The notes under the pieces: generated by a model
Seen by the model: only the letters and a program-made list of their open reading frames with translations
What the model was told of the DNA's origin: nothing
The model's database searches: none
Assembly: GCF_029893585.1 (NCBI RefSeq)
Contig: NZ_JARXYX010000005.1
Span: forward strand, 276,734 to 340,733
Direction: 5' to 3'
From: Streptomyces sp. LBL
Lineage (GTDB): Bacteria; Actinomycetota; Actinomycetes; Streptomycetales; Streptomycetaceae
DNA length: 64,000 nucleotides
Position numbers and translations under genes: made by a program
Part shown: piece by piece, positions 34,959 through 44,405 of the stretch
Layout: every line of letters starts with the position of its first letter
How positions within the stretch are numbered: position 1 is the stretch's first letter

Positions 34959-36317
34959 GTGGCCGCGCCAATGCAGCTGACTCGGACACACCGGATTCTC
35001 ATCGGCGTGGTCGTGGCCGGCGCCGTTGTCATCGCCGGTATCGGCTTCGCCGGTTCGTACTCGGCCGTCCGTGAGCTGGCGATCCAGAAGGGCTTCGGGA
35101 ACTTCTCCTACGTGTTCCCGGTAGGCATCGACGCGGGCATCTGCGTCCTGCTGGCGCTGGATCTGCTGCTGACCTGGATCCGCATCCCGTTCCCGCTGCT
35201 GCGCCAGACGGCCTGGCTGCTGACGGCGGCGACGATCGCCTTCAACGGCGCGGCGGCCTGGCCGGACCCGCTGGGCGTCGGTATGCACGCGGTGATCCCG
35301 ATCCTGTTCGTGGTCTCCGTCGAGGCGGCCCGGCACGCGATCGGCCGGATCGCGGACATCACGGCCGACAAGCACATGGAGGGCGTCCGCCTCACCCGCT
35401 GGATACTCTCCCCCCTGCCCACGTTCCTCCTGTGGCGCCGCATGAAGCTGTGGGAGCTCCGCTCCTACGAGCAGGTCATCAAGCTGGAGCAGGAACGTCT
35501 CGTCTACCAGGCCCGCCTCCGCTCCCGCTTCGGCCGGGCCTGGCGGCGGAAGGCGCCGGTGGAGAGCCTGATGCCGCTGCGGCTGGCGCGGTACGGGGTA
35601 CCGCTGGCGGAGACGGCCCCGTCGGGCCTGGCGGCGGCCGGGATAGAGCCTGCTCTCCTGCCCCCGGCGCCCCGGCAGCCCGAGACGGCCGCGGTGGCGG
35701 CGGGCGGTGGTGCCGCCGGGGCGGCTCCCAGCCGGCAGCGAGCGGCGGCGCCTCCCGCAGAGCAGCGCCTGGAGCTCGACAGCACCCCCTACGCGGGGCG
35801 GCCCGGCCAGGAGCCCGTGCCCGGCCAGGGGCCCGAGTCCGGTCGCCAGGAGCCCGCGCCCGGTCAGGGGCCCGCGCCCGACCAGAGCCCCTGGTTCAAG
35901 CCTCCCGTGCAGGAAATCCGGTACCAGGGCGGCTACGACCCCACCTACGACCCCTCGGACCAGTACGCCGAGTGGTACGAGGAGCAGCAACAGGCCGACC
36001 AGTACCGCGAACAGTTCGAGGAGGAACCCCCGGCGCAGGAGCCCTCTCCGGAGGAGACCGGGACGTTCCCCATTCCGGTGGGCCCGAACCGCACCCGCGA
36101 GCTCGGCGAGGGCGGCGGCACCCCGGAACCGGACGAGGAGGCGTACTACCAGGTCTTCAAGCAGTCGATAAACGGCAGCTATCCGACCCCGCGCCAGTTC
36201 GGTGACAACGTCGAGACGACGTTCGGCATCCCCGTCGCGGACCCCGACGCCAAGCGCATGGTCCTGCGCTTCCAGAACCGCCACACCGCGGAACTGGAAG
36301 ACGACCACATCGCCTGA
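34959..36317 (+). CDS. DUF2637 membrane protein (plasmid Spd/transfer-protein-like)
   Basis: A 452-residue protein. The N-terminal ~160 residues hold four hydrophobic helices (ILIGVVVAGAVVIAGIGFAGSYSAV; VGIDAGICVLLALDLLLTW; TAWLLTAATIAFNGAAAWP; AVIPILFVVSVEAARHAI), the DUF2637 pattern seen in spread proteins of conjugative Streptomyces plasmids. A basic cytosolic segment, a Pro/Gln/Gly repeat region (PGQGP) and an acidic C-terminus follow. The final 60 residues (EEAYYQVFKQSINGSYPTPRQFGDNVETTFG) resemble a winged-helix end. GTG 34959 has GGGGAGGGG upstream. Confidence 0.85.
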   Translation: MAAPMQLTRTHRILIGVVVAGAVVIAGIGFAGSYSAVRELAIQKGFGNFSYVFPVGIDAGICVLLALDLLLTWIRIPFPLLRQTAWLLTAATIAFNGAAAWPDPLGVGMHAVIPILFVVSVEAARHAIGRIADITADKHMEGVRLTRWILSPLPTFLLWRRMKLWELRSYEQVIKLEQERLVYQARLRSRFGRAWRRKAPVESLMPLRLARYGVPLAETAPSGLAAAGIEPALLPPAPRQPETAAVAAGGGAAGAAPSRQRAAAPPAEQRLELDSTPYAGRPGQEPVPGQGPESGRQEPAPGQGPAPDQSPWFKPPVQEIRYQGGYDPTYDPSDQYAEWYEEQQQADQYREQFEEEPPAQEPSPEETGTFPIPVGPNRTRELGEGGGTPEPDEEAYYQVFKQSINGSYPTPRQFGDNVETTFGIPVADPDAKRMVLRFQNRHTAELEDDHIA

Positions 36318-36334
36318 GCCACATCGCCTGCACG

Positions 36335-36374
36335 AGGAGGGGGGCGCCCGGTGTTCACCGGGCGCCCCCCTCCT
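36335..36374. terminator. 19-bp perfect hairpin, bidirectional terminator
   Basis: Bases 36335-36353 pair perfectly with 36356-36374 around a two-base loop. Lies between the convergent DUF2637 gene and lysS. Confidence 0.85.
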
Positions 36375-36421
36375 GGTGAACACCGGCACAGAACCGCCGA
36401 TACTCCACCGCTACCCCGCCA

Positions 36422-38218
36422 TCACTCCCCGAGCAGGGTCCGCACCCGCTCCTGCCCCACCGCCAGCAGCAGCGTGGGCAGTCGCGGTCCCGTGTCCCGC
36501 CCGACCAGCAGGTGGTACAGCAGGGCGAAGAAGGACCGCTGGGCGGTCTTGATCTCCGGGGGCAGCTCCTTGGGCGTGGCGTCGGCCGGGAAGCCGGCCT
36601 GCACCTTGGGCACGCCGTAGACGAGGTGGGACAGGCCGTCGAGCGACCAGTGCTCGGTGAGCCCGTCGAGCAGCAGCCGCAGAGACTGCTGGGACGGCTC
36701 GTCGAGGGACTTCAGCAGCTCGTGGTCGGGCTCCTCACGCACGATGGTCCGCTGGTCGGCGGGCACCTGGGTGTTGATCCACGTCTCGGCCTTGTCGAGC
36801 CGCGGCCGCACCTCGTCGAGCGAGGCGAGCGGGTTGGCCGGGTCGAGCTCGCTGAGGATGCGCAGCGCCTGGTCCTCGTGTCCGGCGGTGATGTCGGCGA
36901 CGGACGCGAGGGTCCGGTACGGCATCGGCCGGGGCGTGCGCGGCAACTCACCGGCGGCGGTCCCGACGGCACGCGCGTGCGCGGCGACGTCCCCCGGCAG
37001 GGCGGAACCTCCCCCAGAGCCGGAAGCCTGGGAGGTGCCCCCAGCGACCTTGGCGTCGAGCTTGTCCCACTCGTCGTAGAGGCGCTGGATCTCCTGGTCG
37101 AAGGCGATCTTGAAGGACTGGTTGGGCCGGCGGCGGGCGTACAGCCAACGCAGGAGTTGCGGCTCCATGATCTTCAGGGCGTCGGCCGCGGTGGGCACCC
37201 CGCCCCTCGACGAGGACATCTTCGCCATCCCGCTGATGCCCACGAAGGCGTACATCGGGCCGATCGGCCGCTTCCCGCCGAAGATCCCGACGATCTGCCC
37301 GCCGACCTGGAACGAGGACCCCGGGGAGGAGTGGTCGACCCCGGACGGCTCGAACACGACCCCCTCGTACGCCCACCGCATCGGCCAGTCGACCTTCCAG
37401 GCCAGCTTGCCGCGGTTGAACTCGTTCAGCCGGACGGTCTCGCCGAAACCGCAGCCGGTGCAGGTGTACGTCAGCTCGGTGGTGTCGTCGTCGTACGCGG
37501 TGACGGTGGTGAGGTCCTTCTCGCAGTTGCCGCAGTACGGCTTGTACGGGAAGTACCCGGCGGAGCCGGAGCTGCCGTCGTCCTCGTTCGCCGCGCCGGA
37601 CCCCTCGGCGGCCTCCAGCTCGGCCTCGTCGACCGGCTTCTGCTGATTCTTTTGCTGCTTCGCCGGGGCCTTCTTGGTGCGGTACTGGTCGAGGATCGCG
37701 TCGATCTCACCGCGGTGCCTCATGGCGTGCAGGATCTGCTCGCGGTAGACACCGGAGGTGTACTGCGCGGTCTGGCTGATCGGGTCGAACTCCACGCCCA
37801 GCTCGGCCAGCGACTCGGTCATCGCGGCCTTGAAGTGCTCGGCCCAGTTCGGGTGGGCGGAGCCCTCGGGGGCGGGCACGGAGGTCAACGGCTTGCCGAT
37901 GTGCTCCAGGAAGGAGTCCTCGTCGACACCGGCGATGCCCTTGGGCACCTTGCGGAAGCGGTCGTAGTCGTCCCAGGAGATCAGATGGCGCACCGCGTAC
38001 CCCCGCCGGCGGATCTCGTCGGCGACGAGATGCGGGGTCATGACCTCGCGCAGGTTCCCCAGGTGGATGGGTCCGGAGGGGGAGAGGCCGGAGGCGACGA
38101 CGACCACCGGAGCGTCAGCGGGTGATGCCGCTTTGCCCGAGGCCCGACGCTCCGACTCCTCGATGACCTCATCCGCGAAACGGGAGACCCAGTCGGTGGT
38201 CTCGGTGCTCTGAGCCAC
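36422..38218 (-). CDS. lysS: class I lysyl-tRNA synthetase
   Basis: A 598-residue class I LysRS, the form found in archaea and some bacteria including Streptomyces. The HIGH-type motif is [12 protein letters not shown] and the KMSKS-type motif is [11 protein letters not shown]. Two zinc cysteine pairs appear in YCGNCEKD and YTCTGCG. A charged, low-complexity insert (residues ~190-220, [19 protein letters not shown]) precedes them. GTG 38218 has GAGGA about nine bases upstream; GTG 38227 is too close to it. Divergent from argS. Confidence 0.95.
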   Translation of the reverse strand: MAQSTETTDWVSRFADEVIEESERRASGKAASPADAPVVVVASGLSPSGPIHLGNLREVMTPHLVADEIRRRGYAVRHLISWDDYDRFRKVPKGIAGVDEDSFLEHIGKPLTSVPAPEGSAHPNWAEHFKAAMTESLAELGVEFDPISQTAQYTSGVYREQILHAMRHRGEIDAILDQYRTKKAPAKQQKNQQKPVDEAELEAAEGSGAANEDDGSSGSAGYFPYKPYCGNCEKDLTTVTAYDDDTTELTYTCTGCGFGETVRLNEFNRGKLAWKVDWPMRWAYEGVVFEPSGVDHSSPGSSFQVGGQIVGIFGGKRPIGPMYAFVGISGMAKMSSSRGGVPTAADALKIMEPQLLRWLYARRRPNQSFKIAFDQEIQRLYDEWDKLDAKVAGGTSQASGSGGGSALPGDVAAHARAVGTAAGELPRTPRPMPYRTLASVADITAGHEDQALRILSELDPANPLASLDEVRPRLDKAETWINTQVPADQRTIVREEPDHELLKSLDEPSQQSLRLLLDGLTEHWSLDGLSHLVYGVPKVQAGFPADATPKELPPEIKTAQRSFFALLYHLLVGRDTGPRLPTLLLAVGQERVRTLLGE

Positions 38219-38405
38219 GATCGGCACGTCCTCTTTTACTGAAGGCCTTTTGCGAAGGCTTGCTGAAGCTTGCGGGTGTCTTTGCTGGTGTCCTGCTGGT
38301 GTCCCCCATTCTCCCAGACCACCCAGCACCCCGGAAAACCGCTTTACGCACCGTGGGATACTGGCCGTGCCCATCCATCCCCACGAGGAGAACGGCACAC
38401 ACTCC

Positions 38406-40175
38406 ATGGCCTCGGTCACGTCCCTCAGCGCTTGTGTCCAGCAGCACCTCGCGACGGCTCTCTCGGCTGCCCTGCCGGAGGCCGGTTCCGCCGACCCGCT
38501 GCTGCGCCGAAGCGACCGGGCCGACTATCAGGCCAACGGCATTCTGGCCCTGGCCAAAAAGGCCAAGGCGAACCCGCGGGAGCTGGCGACGCAGGTCGTC
38601 TCCCAGGTGGTCACCGGTGAGGTGATCAAGGACATCGAGGTCTCCGGGCCCGGCTTCCTGAACATCACGCTCACCGACAGGGCGATCACCGAGAACCTCG
38701 CCGCGCGGTACGCGGACGTGGACCGCCTGGGCGTGCCCTTCGTCGAGAACCCGGGCACGACGGTCGTCGACTACGCCCAGCCGAACGTGGCGAAGGAGAT
38801 GCACGTCGGCCACCTGCGGTCCGCGGTGATCGGCGACGCGGTCGTCCACCTCCTGGAGTTCACCGGCGAGACGGTCGTCCGCAGGCACCACATCGGCGAC
38901 TGGGGCACCCAGTTCGGCATGCTCATCCAGTACCTGGACGAGCACCCGCACGAGCTGGACCACAAGGAATCCCAGGTGAGCGGTGAGGAGGCGATGTCCA
39001 ACCTCGACCGCCTCTACAAGACCGCACGCAAGCTGTTCGACTCCGACGAGGAGTTCAAGACGCGGGCCCGGCGCCGGGTGGTCGACCTCCAGGCGGGCGA
39101 CCCGCACACGCTGGCCACCTGGCAGAAGTTCGTCGACGAGTCGAAGATCTACTTCTTCTCCGTCTTCGAGAAGCTGGACATGGAGGTCCGCGACCCGGAC
39201 ATCGTCGGCGAGTCCGGCTACAACGACATGCTCGCGGAGACCTGCCGGCTGCTGGAGGAGTCGGGCGTCGCGGTCCGCTCCGAGGGCGCCCTGTGTGTGT
39301 TCTTCGAGGACGTCAAGGGCCCGGACGGCAACCCGGTCCCGCTGATCGTCCAGAAGTCCGACGGCGGCTACGGCTACGCGGCCACCGACCTGTCGGCGAT
39401 CCGCGACCGCGTGTTCCGCCTGAAGGCGAACACGCTGGTGTACGTGGTCGACGCCCGGCAGTCGCTGCACTTCCGGATGGTGTTCGAGACGGCACGCCGG
39501 GCCGACTGGCTGGGCGACGACGTCAGGGCGCACCAACTGGCCTTCGGCACCGTGCTCGGCAAGGACGGCAAGCCGTTCAAGACCCGTGAGGGCGTGACGG
39601 TGAAGCTGGAGGACCTCCTCGACGAGGCCGTCCAGCGTGCCACTGCCGTGGTCCGGGAGAAGGCCGGGAAGGTGGGCCTGACGGAGCAGGAGATCGAGGA
39701 GAACGGCCGGCACGTCGGCGTGGGCGCGGTGAAGTACGCCGACCTGTCCACGTCCGCCGTGCGGGACTACAAGTTCGACCTGGACCAGATGGTCTCCCTG
39801 AACGGCGACACCGCGGTCTACCTCCAGTACGCGTACGCCCGTATCCAGTCCATCCTCCGCAAGGCGGGCGAGGCCCGCCCGGCCGCCCACCCGGAGCTGG
39901 AACTCGCGCCCGCCGAGCGGGCGTTGGGCCTGCACCTGGACGCCTTCGCGGAGACGGTCACGGAGGCCGCCGCCGAGTACGCCCCGCACAAGCTGACGGC
40001 GTACCTGTACCAGCTGGCGTCGCTGCTGACGACGTTCTACGACCAGTGCCAGGTGCTGTCCGCCGACAACCCTCCCGCGGTCGTCGAGAACCGCCTGCTC
40101 CTGGTCGACCTGACGGCCCGCACCCTCCACCGCGGCATGGGCCTGCTGGGGATCCGGACGCCCGAGCGGCTCTGA
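38406..40175 (+). CDS. argS: arginyl-tRNA synthetase
   Basis: A 589-residue class I ArgRS. Its N-terminal Add-1 domain is followed by [24 protein letters not shown] with the HVGH motif. [14 protein letters not shown] is a strong ArgRS signature. In place of KMSKS it has [12 protein letters not shown], as in many ArgRS. The anticodon domain begins near [32 protein letters not shown] 38406; the upstream 187-base gap is shared with lysS and contains short GCTGGTGTCC repeats. Confidence 0.96.
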   Translation: MASVTSLSACVQQHLATALSAALPEAGSADPLLRRSDRADYQANGILALAKKAKANPRELATQVVSQVVTGEVIKDIEVSGPGFLNITLTDRAITENLAARYADVDRLGVPFVENPGTTVVDYAQPNVAKEMHVGHLRSAVIGDAVVHLLEFTGETVVRRHHIGDWGTQFGMLIQYLDEHPHELDHKESQVSGEEAMSNLDRLYKTARKLFDSDEEFKTRARRRVVDLQAGDPHTLATWQKFVDESKIYFFSVFEKLDMEVRDPDIVGESGYNDMLAETCRLLEESGVAVRSEGALCVFFEDVKGPDGNPVPLIVQKSDGGYGYAATDLSAIRDRVFRLKANTLVYVVDARQSLHFRMVFETARRADWLGDDVRAHQLAFGTVLGKDGKPFKTREGVTVKLEDLLDEAVQRATAVVREKAGKVGLTEQEIEENGRHVGVGAVKYADLSTSAVRDYKFDLDQMVSLNGDTAVYLQYAYARIQSILRKAGEARPAAHPELELAPAERALGLHLDAFAETVTEAAAEYAPHKLTAYLYQLASLLTTFYDQCQVLSADNPPAVVENRLLLVDLTARTLHRGMGLLGIRTPERL

Positions 40176-40197
40176 CGCGACCGCTGATGACCAGGCC

Positions 40198-40229
40198 GGC
40201 GCGGCGACCCGGATTCGGGTCGCCGCGCC
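40198..40229. terminator. 14-bp perfect hairpin, bidirectional terminator
   Basis: GGCGCGGCGACCCG pairs perfectly with 40216-40229 around a GATT loop. It lies between the convergent argS and coiled-coil genes. Confidence 0.85.
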
Positions 40230-40270
40230 GTTCTGGTCCGCCTCGGGCCCAGACTCGCGGAAGCGTGTGG

Positions 40271-41005
40271 TCAGGCCTGCTCAGCCGCCCGGACCTGCCC
40301 TTCACCGTCCGCCCGGCCCCGTCCGGCCTCCTTCTGGGCGCGCTCCACGATCTCCTCGGCCTGCCGCCGCAGCGTCGTCGCCCGCTCGATGGCCTCCGTA
40401 CGGACCCTTTCGCTGTCCCCCATGGCGGACTGACGCAGCTCGTCAGCGTCCGCCTTCGCCTTGGACAGCAGCTCCTCGGCGGTGCGGGCCGCCTCCTCGA
40501 TCTGCTGGACGGCCTCCCTGAGGGCCTCCGCGCGGATCTTCTCGCCCTCGGCGACCGCGTCGGCACGCAGTTGCTCGGCCTCGCCGCGCAGCCGACGGGC
40601 CTCCTCCCGCAACTCGACCGTCTTGGCCCGGTACTCCTTCGTGTCGTCCTTCGCCGTGCCCATGAGCCGCTCGGCGATGTCACGTGCCTCGGTCAGCAAC
40701 CGGTCCGCCTCGATCCCGGCCTCACAACGGATCAGCTCGGCTTCCGCGGCCGCGTCCCACTTGGTTCTCCTCGCTTCCCCGGCCGCCGTGCCGAGCACGT
40801 CCTCGACGATTTCGGCCCCCTTGGCCCGCCGGAACGAACTCTCCTCGGAGGTCCCACGCGCCCGGTCGGATGCCTCGGCGACAACCTTCTCGGCCGCGAC
40901 ACGAGCATCCGCGACGGCCTGCTCCGCGTCCGACTTGGTGACCTCAGCCTCCTTGGTGGCCTCACTGATCAAACGGGCGATCTGTGCGAGCAGTACGCCC
41001 TGCAC
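40271..41005 (-). CDS. coiled-coil protein (DivIVA/cytoskeletal-like, Ala-Glu-Arg rich)
   Basis: A 244-residue protein that is almost entirely helical heptads rich in Ala, Glu, Arg and Lys (for example AKDDTKEYRAKTVELREEARRL). There is no membrane segment or catalytic motif. GTG 41005 has a strong GGGGGAGGGGG ribosome site. It follows the large ATPase gene by 84 bases on the same strand, so the two could be one unit. It might polymerise or act as a scaffold; function unknown. Confidence 0.75.
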   Translation of the reverse strand: MQGVLLAQIARLISEATKEAEVTKSDAEQAVADARVAAEKVVAEASDRARGTSEESSFRRAKGAEIVEDVLGTAAGEARRTKWDAAAEAELIRCEAGIEADRLLTEARDIAERLMGTAKDDTKEYRAKTVELREEARRLRGEAEQLRADAVAEGEKIRAEALREAVQQIEEAARTAEELLSKAKADADELRQSAMGDSERVRTEAIERATTLRRQAEEIVERAQKEAGRGRADGEGQVRAAEQA

Positions 41006-41089
41006 CGGTCCCCCTCCCCCGTCGGCGGACTGCCACCACCGCACGACGGTCCGGCCCAGCACTCCGTTACGCGTAACGAGTATGGCGCT

Positions 41090-43024
41090 TCAGTAGCCCG
41101 ACGAGTCACCCGAGCTGCCGTACGACCCTCCCGCCGACCGCCGCAGCCGCCGCACCTCTTCCTCCACGCGGCGCGCGACATCGCCGATGCCCGCGCTCTC
41201 CTCCAGCCCGCTGTCACGGAGTTGGGCGGCGAGGGTGGTGAAGTAGTGGGCGGTGGCGAGGAGGTACTCGTCCACGTCGACGCCGACGGACGCGGCGGCT
41301 CCCGGAGGTATCCGGTTGACCTCGTCCAGGACGCGGTTGATCTGCACCGTGATCTCGTCCCGGACATCCCTCGTCAGCGCCACCGCCCGCCCGACCTGGG
41401 AAAGGATGGAGTGGCAGGATCGGGCGAGCTGCATGAGCAGCCGGTCGTCGCGGTTGAGGGAGGAGGATCCCGACGCGGCGGGGCTGAAGTTGCCCGACGA
41501 GATCCGGGCGTCCACGAACTGGGGCTCGTAGCGTCGCAGGTCGAAGGCGGTGGTCGCGCCGAGCGCCGCCCGGAAGCAGGGGTGGACCTGGAACTCCGTC
41601 TCGTGCGGCTGGACCGGCAGCCCGTCGTCGCCCGCGTACACCACGTCGTTGCCGCGCCGCACCCCGAGGAAGCCGGCCCCGTACAGCACGTCGATGATCC
41701 CGGGGAGTGTCAACGCGTTGGCGTACGCGGGGAAGTCCTGGTGGAGGGTCTCGGCCGCCGCCTCGAAGCGCCGGGTGAGCGCTGCGCGGGTGACGACGTA
41801 CCCGGTGTTCTGGAAGAGGGGGACCAGGTTCCGGAGGAAGGGGTGCGCGACCAGGTACTCCGACGTCAGGTCCTTGAGCTTCCACTCCGAGAACTGGCGA
41901 CCCGCCTGCTCCACGTCCGCCTCGGTGATGCGTTCCCGCTCATGGTCCAACCAGGCCTTCTCCTGGCAGGCGTTGAGGAACTGGATGGCGTCGCGCGGCC
42001 GGGGCAGACAGCGCCGGAAGAGATGACTCGCGGTCTCCTCACCGCCCACCGTGCGGGGAAACAGCTCCTGCCACAGCTGCTCCTCGGTCAGCTCCTCCCC
42101 GACGGAGGCCCGCGCCCGCGCCAGCGCGAGGTCCCGCAGCGCCTGTTCCGTCCAGGCGATCCTGAGTTCGTCCCCGTGGAACTTGTCACCCTCCCCGAAG
42201 GACAGCGAGTCGTAGATGTCGGCCCGCAGGAAAAGAAGGAAGCGTACGGACCGGCCGTACAGGCTCGCGGCGTGCTTGGCTGCCAGCAGCAGCCCGATCA
42301 CCATGGAGTTGCTGTCCGGCTCGGCCGACCACACCTGCTCCAGCTGGTCGACCATGACCAGCAGCGGAGGGTGTACGACGCCGTCGCACCCCAGGTCGGC
42401 GAAGGCCCGCGCAACGCCCTGCTCGACGACCTCCAACTGCCGGGCCGCCCTCGCGCCTTCGGACGGCGACTGCGCGAGATCCACGCTCGCCTTCACCCCG
42501 AAGGCCTCCAGCGACAGCGAGGTCTGCAACCCGCGCGCCCCCTGCGCCAGCCGCTCCACCAGTCGGCCGCCGCCGCCCGGCGCCTCGCCGTTCTGCTTGA
42601 GGAACCGCCCGAGCGCCTTCACCGAGTCGGTCTTGTGCCCGCCGGCATGCGCGTCCCTGGCATGGTCAACCAGATGCCGGGCCGCGTGCACGGCGAACAC
42701 GTACCGCCAGATCAGCGCCTTGGCCGAGTCCCCGGGCAGTCCCTGCAACTCGAACCGCCGGATCTCCTCCCCCGCGGCCTCGTCGGGGGTGACGAGCACC
42801 TTCCCGCCACGGTGCCCGCCCGCCCCGTCCGACATCAACTGCATGCAGATGGCGCTCTTTCCCGACCCTTTGCGCCCGATGATCAGCATCTTGCGACCGC
42901 TGAGCGCTGCCCGGTACGCGGCGTTCGGCAGGAACCCGCCGCGCAGCAGCAGTCCGTCGGTCACATCCCGCTCGGCGTCCTCCCGCCCGAAGTGCAACTG
43001 CGCGAGCACAGGCTGGTCAGCCAT
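41090..43024 (-). CDS. P-loop ATPase of the Sll1717-like family
   Basis: A 644-residue soluble protein. The start VLAQLHFGREDAERDVTDGLL followed by MLIIGRKGSGKSAICMQL (Walker A, residues ~50-60) is the pattern I associate with the cyanobacterial Sll1717-type P-loop ATPases. Walker B is LLVMVDQLEQVW. A later helical part contains FRRCLPRPRDAIQFLNACQEKA, typical of STAND/ORC-like AAA proteins. The C-terminal ~200 residues are unfamiliar. ATG 43024 has GGGGGGATGAG upstream. Such proteins are sometimes linked to defence or signal response, but no role is proven. Confidence 0.8.
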   Translation of the reverse strand: MADQPVLAQLHFGREDAERDVTDGLLLRGGFLPNAAYRAALSGRKMLIIGRKGSGKSAICMQLMSDGAGGHRGGKVLVTPDEAAGEEIRRFELQGLPGDSAKALIWRYVFAVHAARHLVDHARDAHAGGHKTDSVKALGRFLKQNGEAPGGGGRLVERLAQGARGLQTSLSLEAFGVKASVDLAQSPSEGARAARQLEVVEQGVARAFADLGCDGVVHPPLLVMVDQLEQVWSAEPDSNSMVIGLLLAAKHAASLYGRSVRFLLFLRADIYDSLSFGEGDKFHGDELRIAWTEQALRDLALARARASVGEELTEEQLWQELFPRTVGGEETASHLFRRCLPRPRDAIQFLNACQEKAWLDHERERITEADVEQAGRQFSEWKLKDLTSEYLVAHPFLRNLVPLFQNTGYVVTRAALTRRFEAAAETLHQDFPAYANALTLPGIIDVLYGAGFLGVRRGNDVVYAGDDGLPVQPHETEFQVHPCFRAALGATTAFDLRRYEPQFVDARISSGNFSPAASGSSSLNRDDRLLMQLARSCHSILSQVGRAVALTRDVRDEITVQINRVLDEVNRIPPGAAASVGVDVDEYLLATAHYFTTLAAQLRDSGLEESAGIGDVARRVEEEVRRLRRSAGGSYGSSGDSSGY

Positions 43025-43087
43025 CTCATCCCCCCAAGTCGTGCGGATCCCCACGTTATCGGGACCCACTGACACCGGGGCGGAGAA

Positions 43088-43250
43088 CACCTGACCAAGC
43101 TCCCACGCCCGCCCTCGTCGCCGTCGTCCACGATGTGCGGCACACCGGTCCCGCTGTCGTGCACCTCGACGACCAGGGCGTGCCCGTCGTCACGCAGGAA
43201 GAGCCGCAACTGGCGGCCCGGCGGCATCCCGTGGACGGCGACGAGGGCGG
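43088..43250 (-). pseudogene. HATPase (anti-sigma/RsbW-like kinase) fragment
   Basis: Read on the minus strand, this stretch gives GRQLRLFLRDDGHALVVEVHDSGTGVPHIVDDGDEGGRG, the middle of an ATP-binding regulatory kinase domain (N/D-x-G box region). The N-terminus is replaced by sequence antisense to a DUF397 fragment, and the C-terminus runs into unrelated sequence at about 43095. So only about 45 residues remain. Confidence 0.6.
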
Positions 43251-43380
43251 ACAGTGCGTCGAGGTCGCCACCTGCCCCCACACCATCCACATCCGCGACT
43301 CCAAGAGCCCCCAAGCGAACGCCCCCACCCTCCAGGTCGCCCCCACCACCTGGGCCGCGTTCACCTCCGGCCTCAAGTAA
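43237..43380 (+). pseudogene. DUF397 C-terminal fragment
   Basis: The plus strand encodes GGQCVEVATCPHTIHIRDSKSP followed by LQVAPTTWAAFTSGLK and a stop, the standard DUF397 end (CVEVA, xxRDSKDP, W-x-x-F). The normal beginning (W-x-K-S-S-Y-S) is missing, and upstream sequence is antisense to the HATPase fragment. A longer frame reads through from ATG 43135, but its first part looks like the HATPase shadow. The full gene is usually preceded by an XRE regulator; none is here. Confidence 0.65.
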
Positions 43381-43428
43381 CCCGCCTGCCCGACCGCGTT
43401 GTCAGTGGCTCCCCCTACAGTCACCGAC

Positions 43429-44235
43429 ATGGCGACGCTTCCCAACCCGCTCCCCCGCCTCACCTCCCTCGGTCTTCACCTCCCGCCAGGCAGACTGATC
43501 GACGCGACGGACGAGGGCACCTGGCACGAACCGCTGCTCTGGCTCGCGGACGACAGAGCCACCCCCGACGCCTGGGCGGCGCTCCAGCATCCACCGCGAG
43601 CCGTCGGTCTGCTTCCCCTCGTCGTCGACGTCGGCGGTGGCCACGGCGGCCCGGAGGGCTGGGAGTTGAGGCCCGGGGAGATGACGTATCCCGGCGATCA
43701 CGACCCCGAAGAGGTACTGGCCGACTTCTGGGACGCGTACGCGGCGGAGGGCGACGAGTGGCCTGGGCTCGCCGACTCCCCTGAGCCCGCGCCCGGTAGG
43801 GACAGCGACTCGGACACCGGCGACTCGGACACCGGCGACGCGGTCGCCACCGACATCGCCCGCTCCCTCCTCGACGACGGCGGCCCCCTGAAGGACCCCC
43901 GCCTCGCCCTCGTCCCCGCCCGCCGCAGCGCCGACATCCCAGCCGCGATCGGCTGGACGGGCCCGGCGAACCACGAGCTCGACACAGCCAGGCTGTCCGC
44001 GGTGCTCCGCTCCTGGGAGGACCGCTTCGGCATCCGGGTCCTGGCGCTCGGCTTCGACCACCTGCTGGTGTCGGTCGCCACCCCGCCCGCGACCCTCGCC
44101 GATGCGGAGGCCCTAGCCGCCGAGCACTTCGCGTTCTGCCCGGACAACATCCTGCAGGGCAGCGACCCGAGCCTGCGCGCCTACGCCGAGCGACAACTGC
44201 TCGACCAGGGCGCCTGGCACTTCTGGTGGGACTGA
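43429..44235 (+). CDS. DUF4253 domain protein
   Basis: A 268-residue soluble protein. The C-terminal ~110 residues match DUF4253: SVLRSWEDRFGIRVLALGFDHLLVSVATPP-like sequence followed by AEHFAFCPDNILQG and the end WHFWWD. A 15-bp repeat encodes DSDTGDSDTGD in the middle. ATG 43429 is the family-like start; an upstream in-frame start at 43399 lacks a better ribosome site. Function unknown. Confidence 0.82.
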   Translation: MATLPNPLPRLTSLGLHLPPGRLIDATDEGTWHEPLLWLADDRATPDAWAALQHPPRAVGLLPLVVDVGGGHGGPEGWELRPGEMTYPGDHDPEEVLADFWDAYAAEGDEWPGLADSPEPAPGRDSDSDTGDSDTGDAVATDIARSLLDDGGPLKDPRLALVPARRSADIPAAIGWTGPANHELDTARLSAVLRSWEDRFGIRVLALGFDHLLVSVATPPATLADAEALAAEHFAFCPDNILQGSDPSLRAYAERQLLDQGAWHFWWD

Positions 44236-44303
44236 CCGGCGTCAGCCCAGCAACGCCGTCCCCTCCGGAGGCGTGATGCCCGCCGAACGGAGGTCGCGAA
44301 TCC

Positions 44304-44405
44304 CCCGCCACGCTGCCGGCCAAGGGCGTCTACTACGACAGCTCGCCGACAGTGCTGACAGTGACGTACTGGCAGCGCGACATGGGCAACGCGCTCGCCT
44401 ACTGA
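44304..44405 (+). pseudogene. unidentified C-terminal gene fragment
   Basis: A short open stretch reads PATLPAKGVYYDSSPTVLTV, then [13 protein letters not shown] and a stop at 44403-44405. It has coding-like composition but no start. It overlaps the end of hemB on the other strand by a few bases. I do not recognise the family; it may be the end of a gene lost by deletion. Confidence 0.35.

Noticed and set aside
40046..43072. A 1008-codon plus-strand open frame opposite the coiled-coil and ATPase genes
   Set aside because: It overlaps the end of argS and lies fully antisense to two genes with clear starts and motifs.
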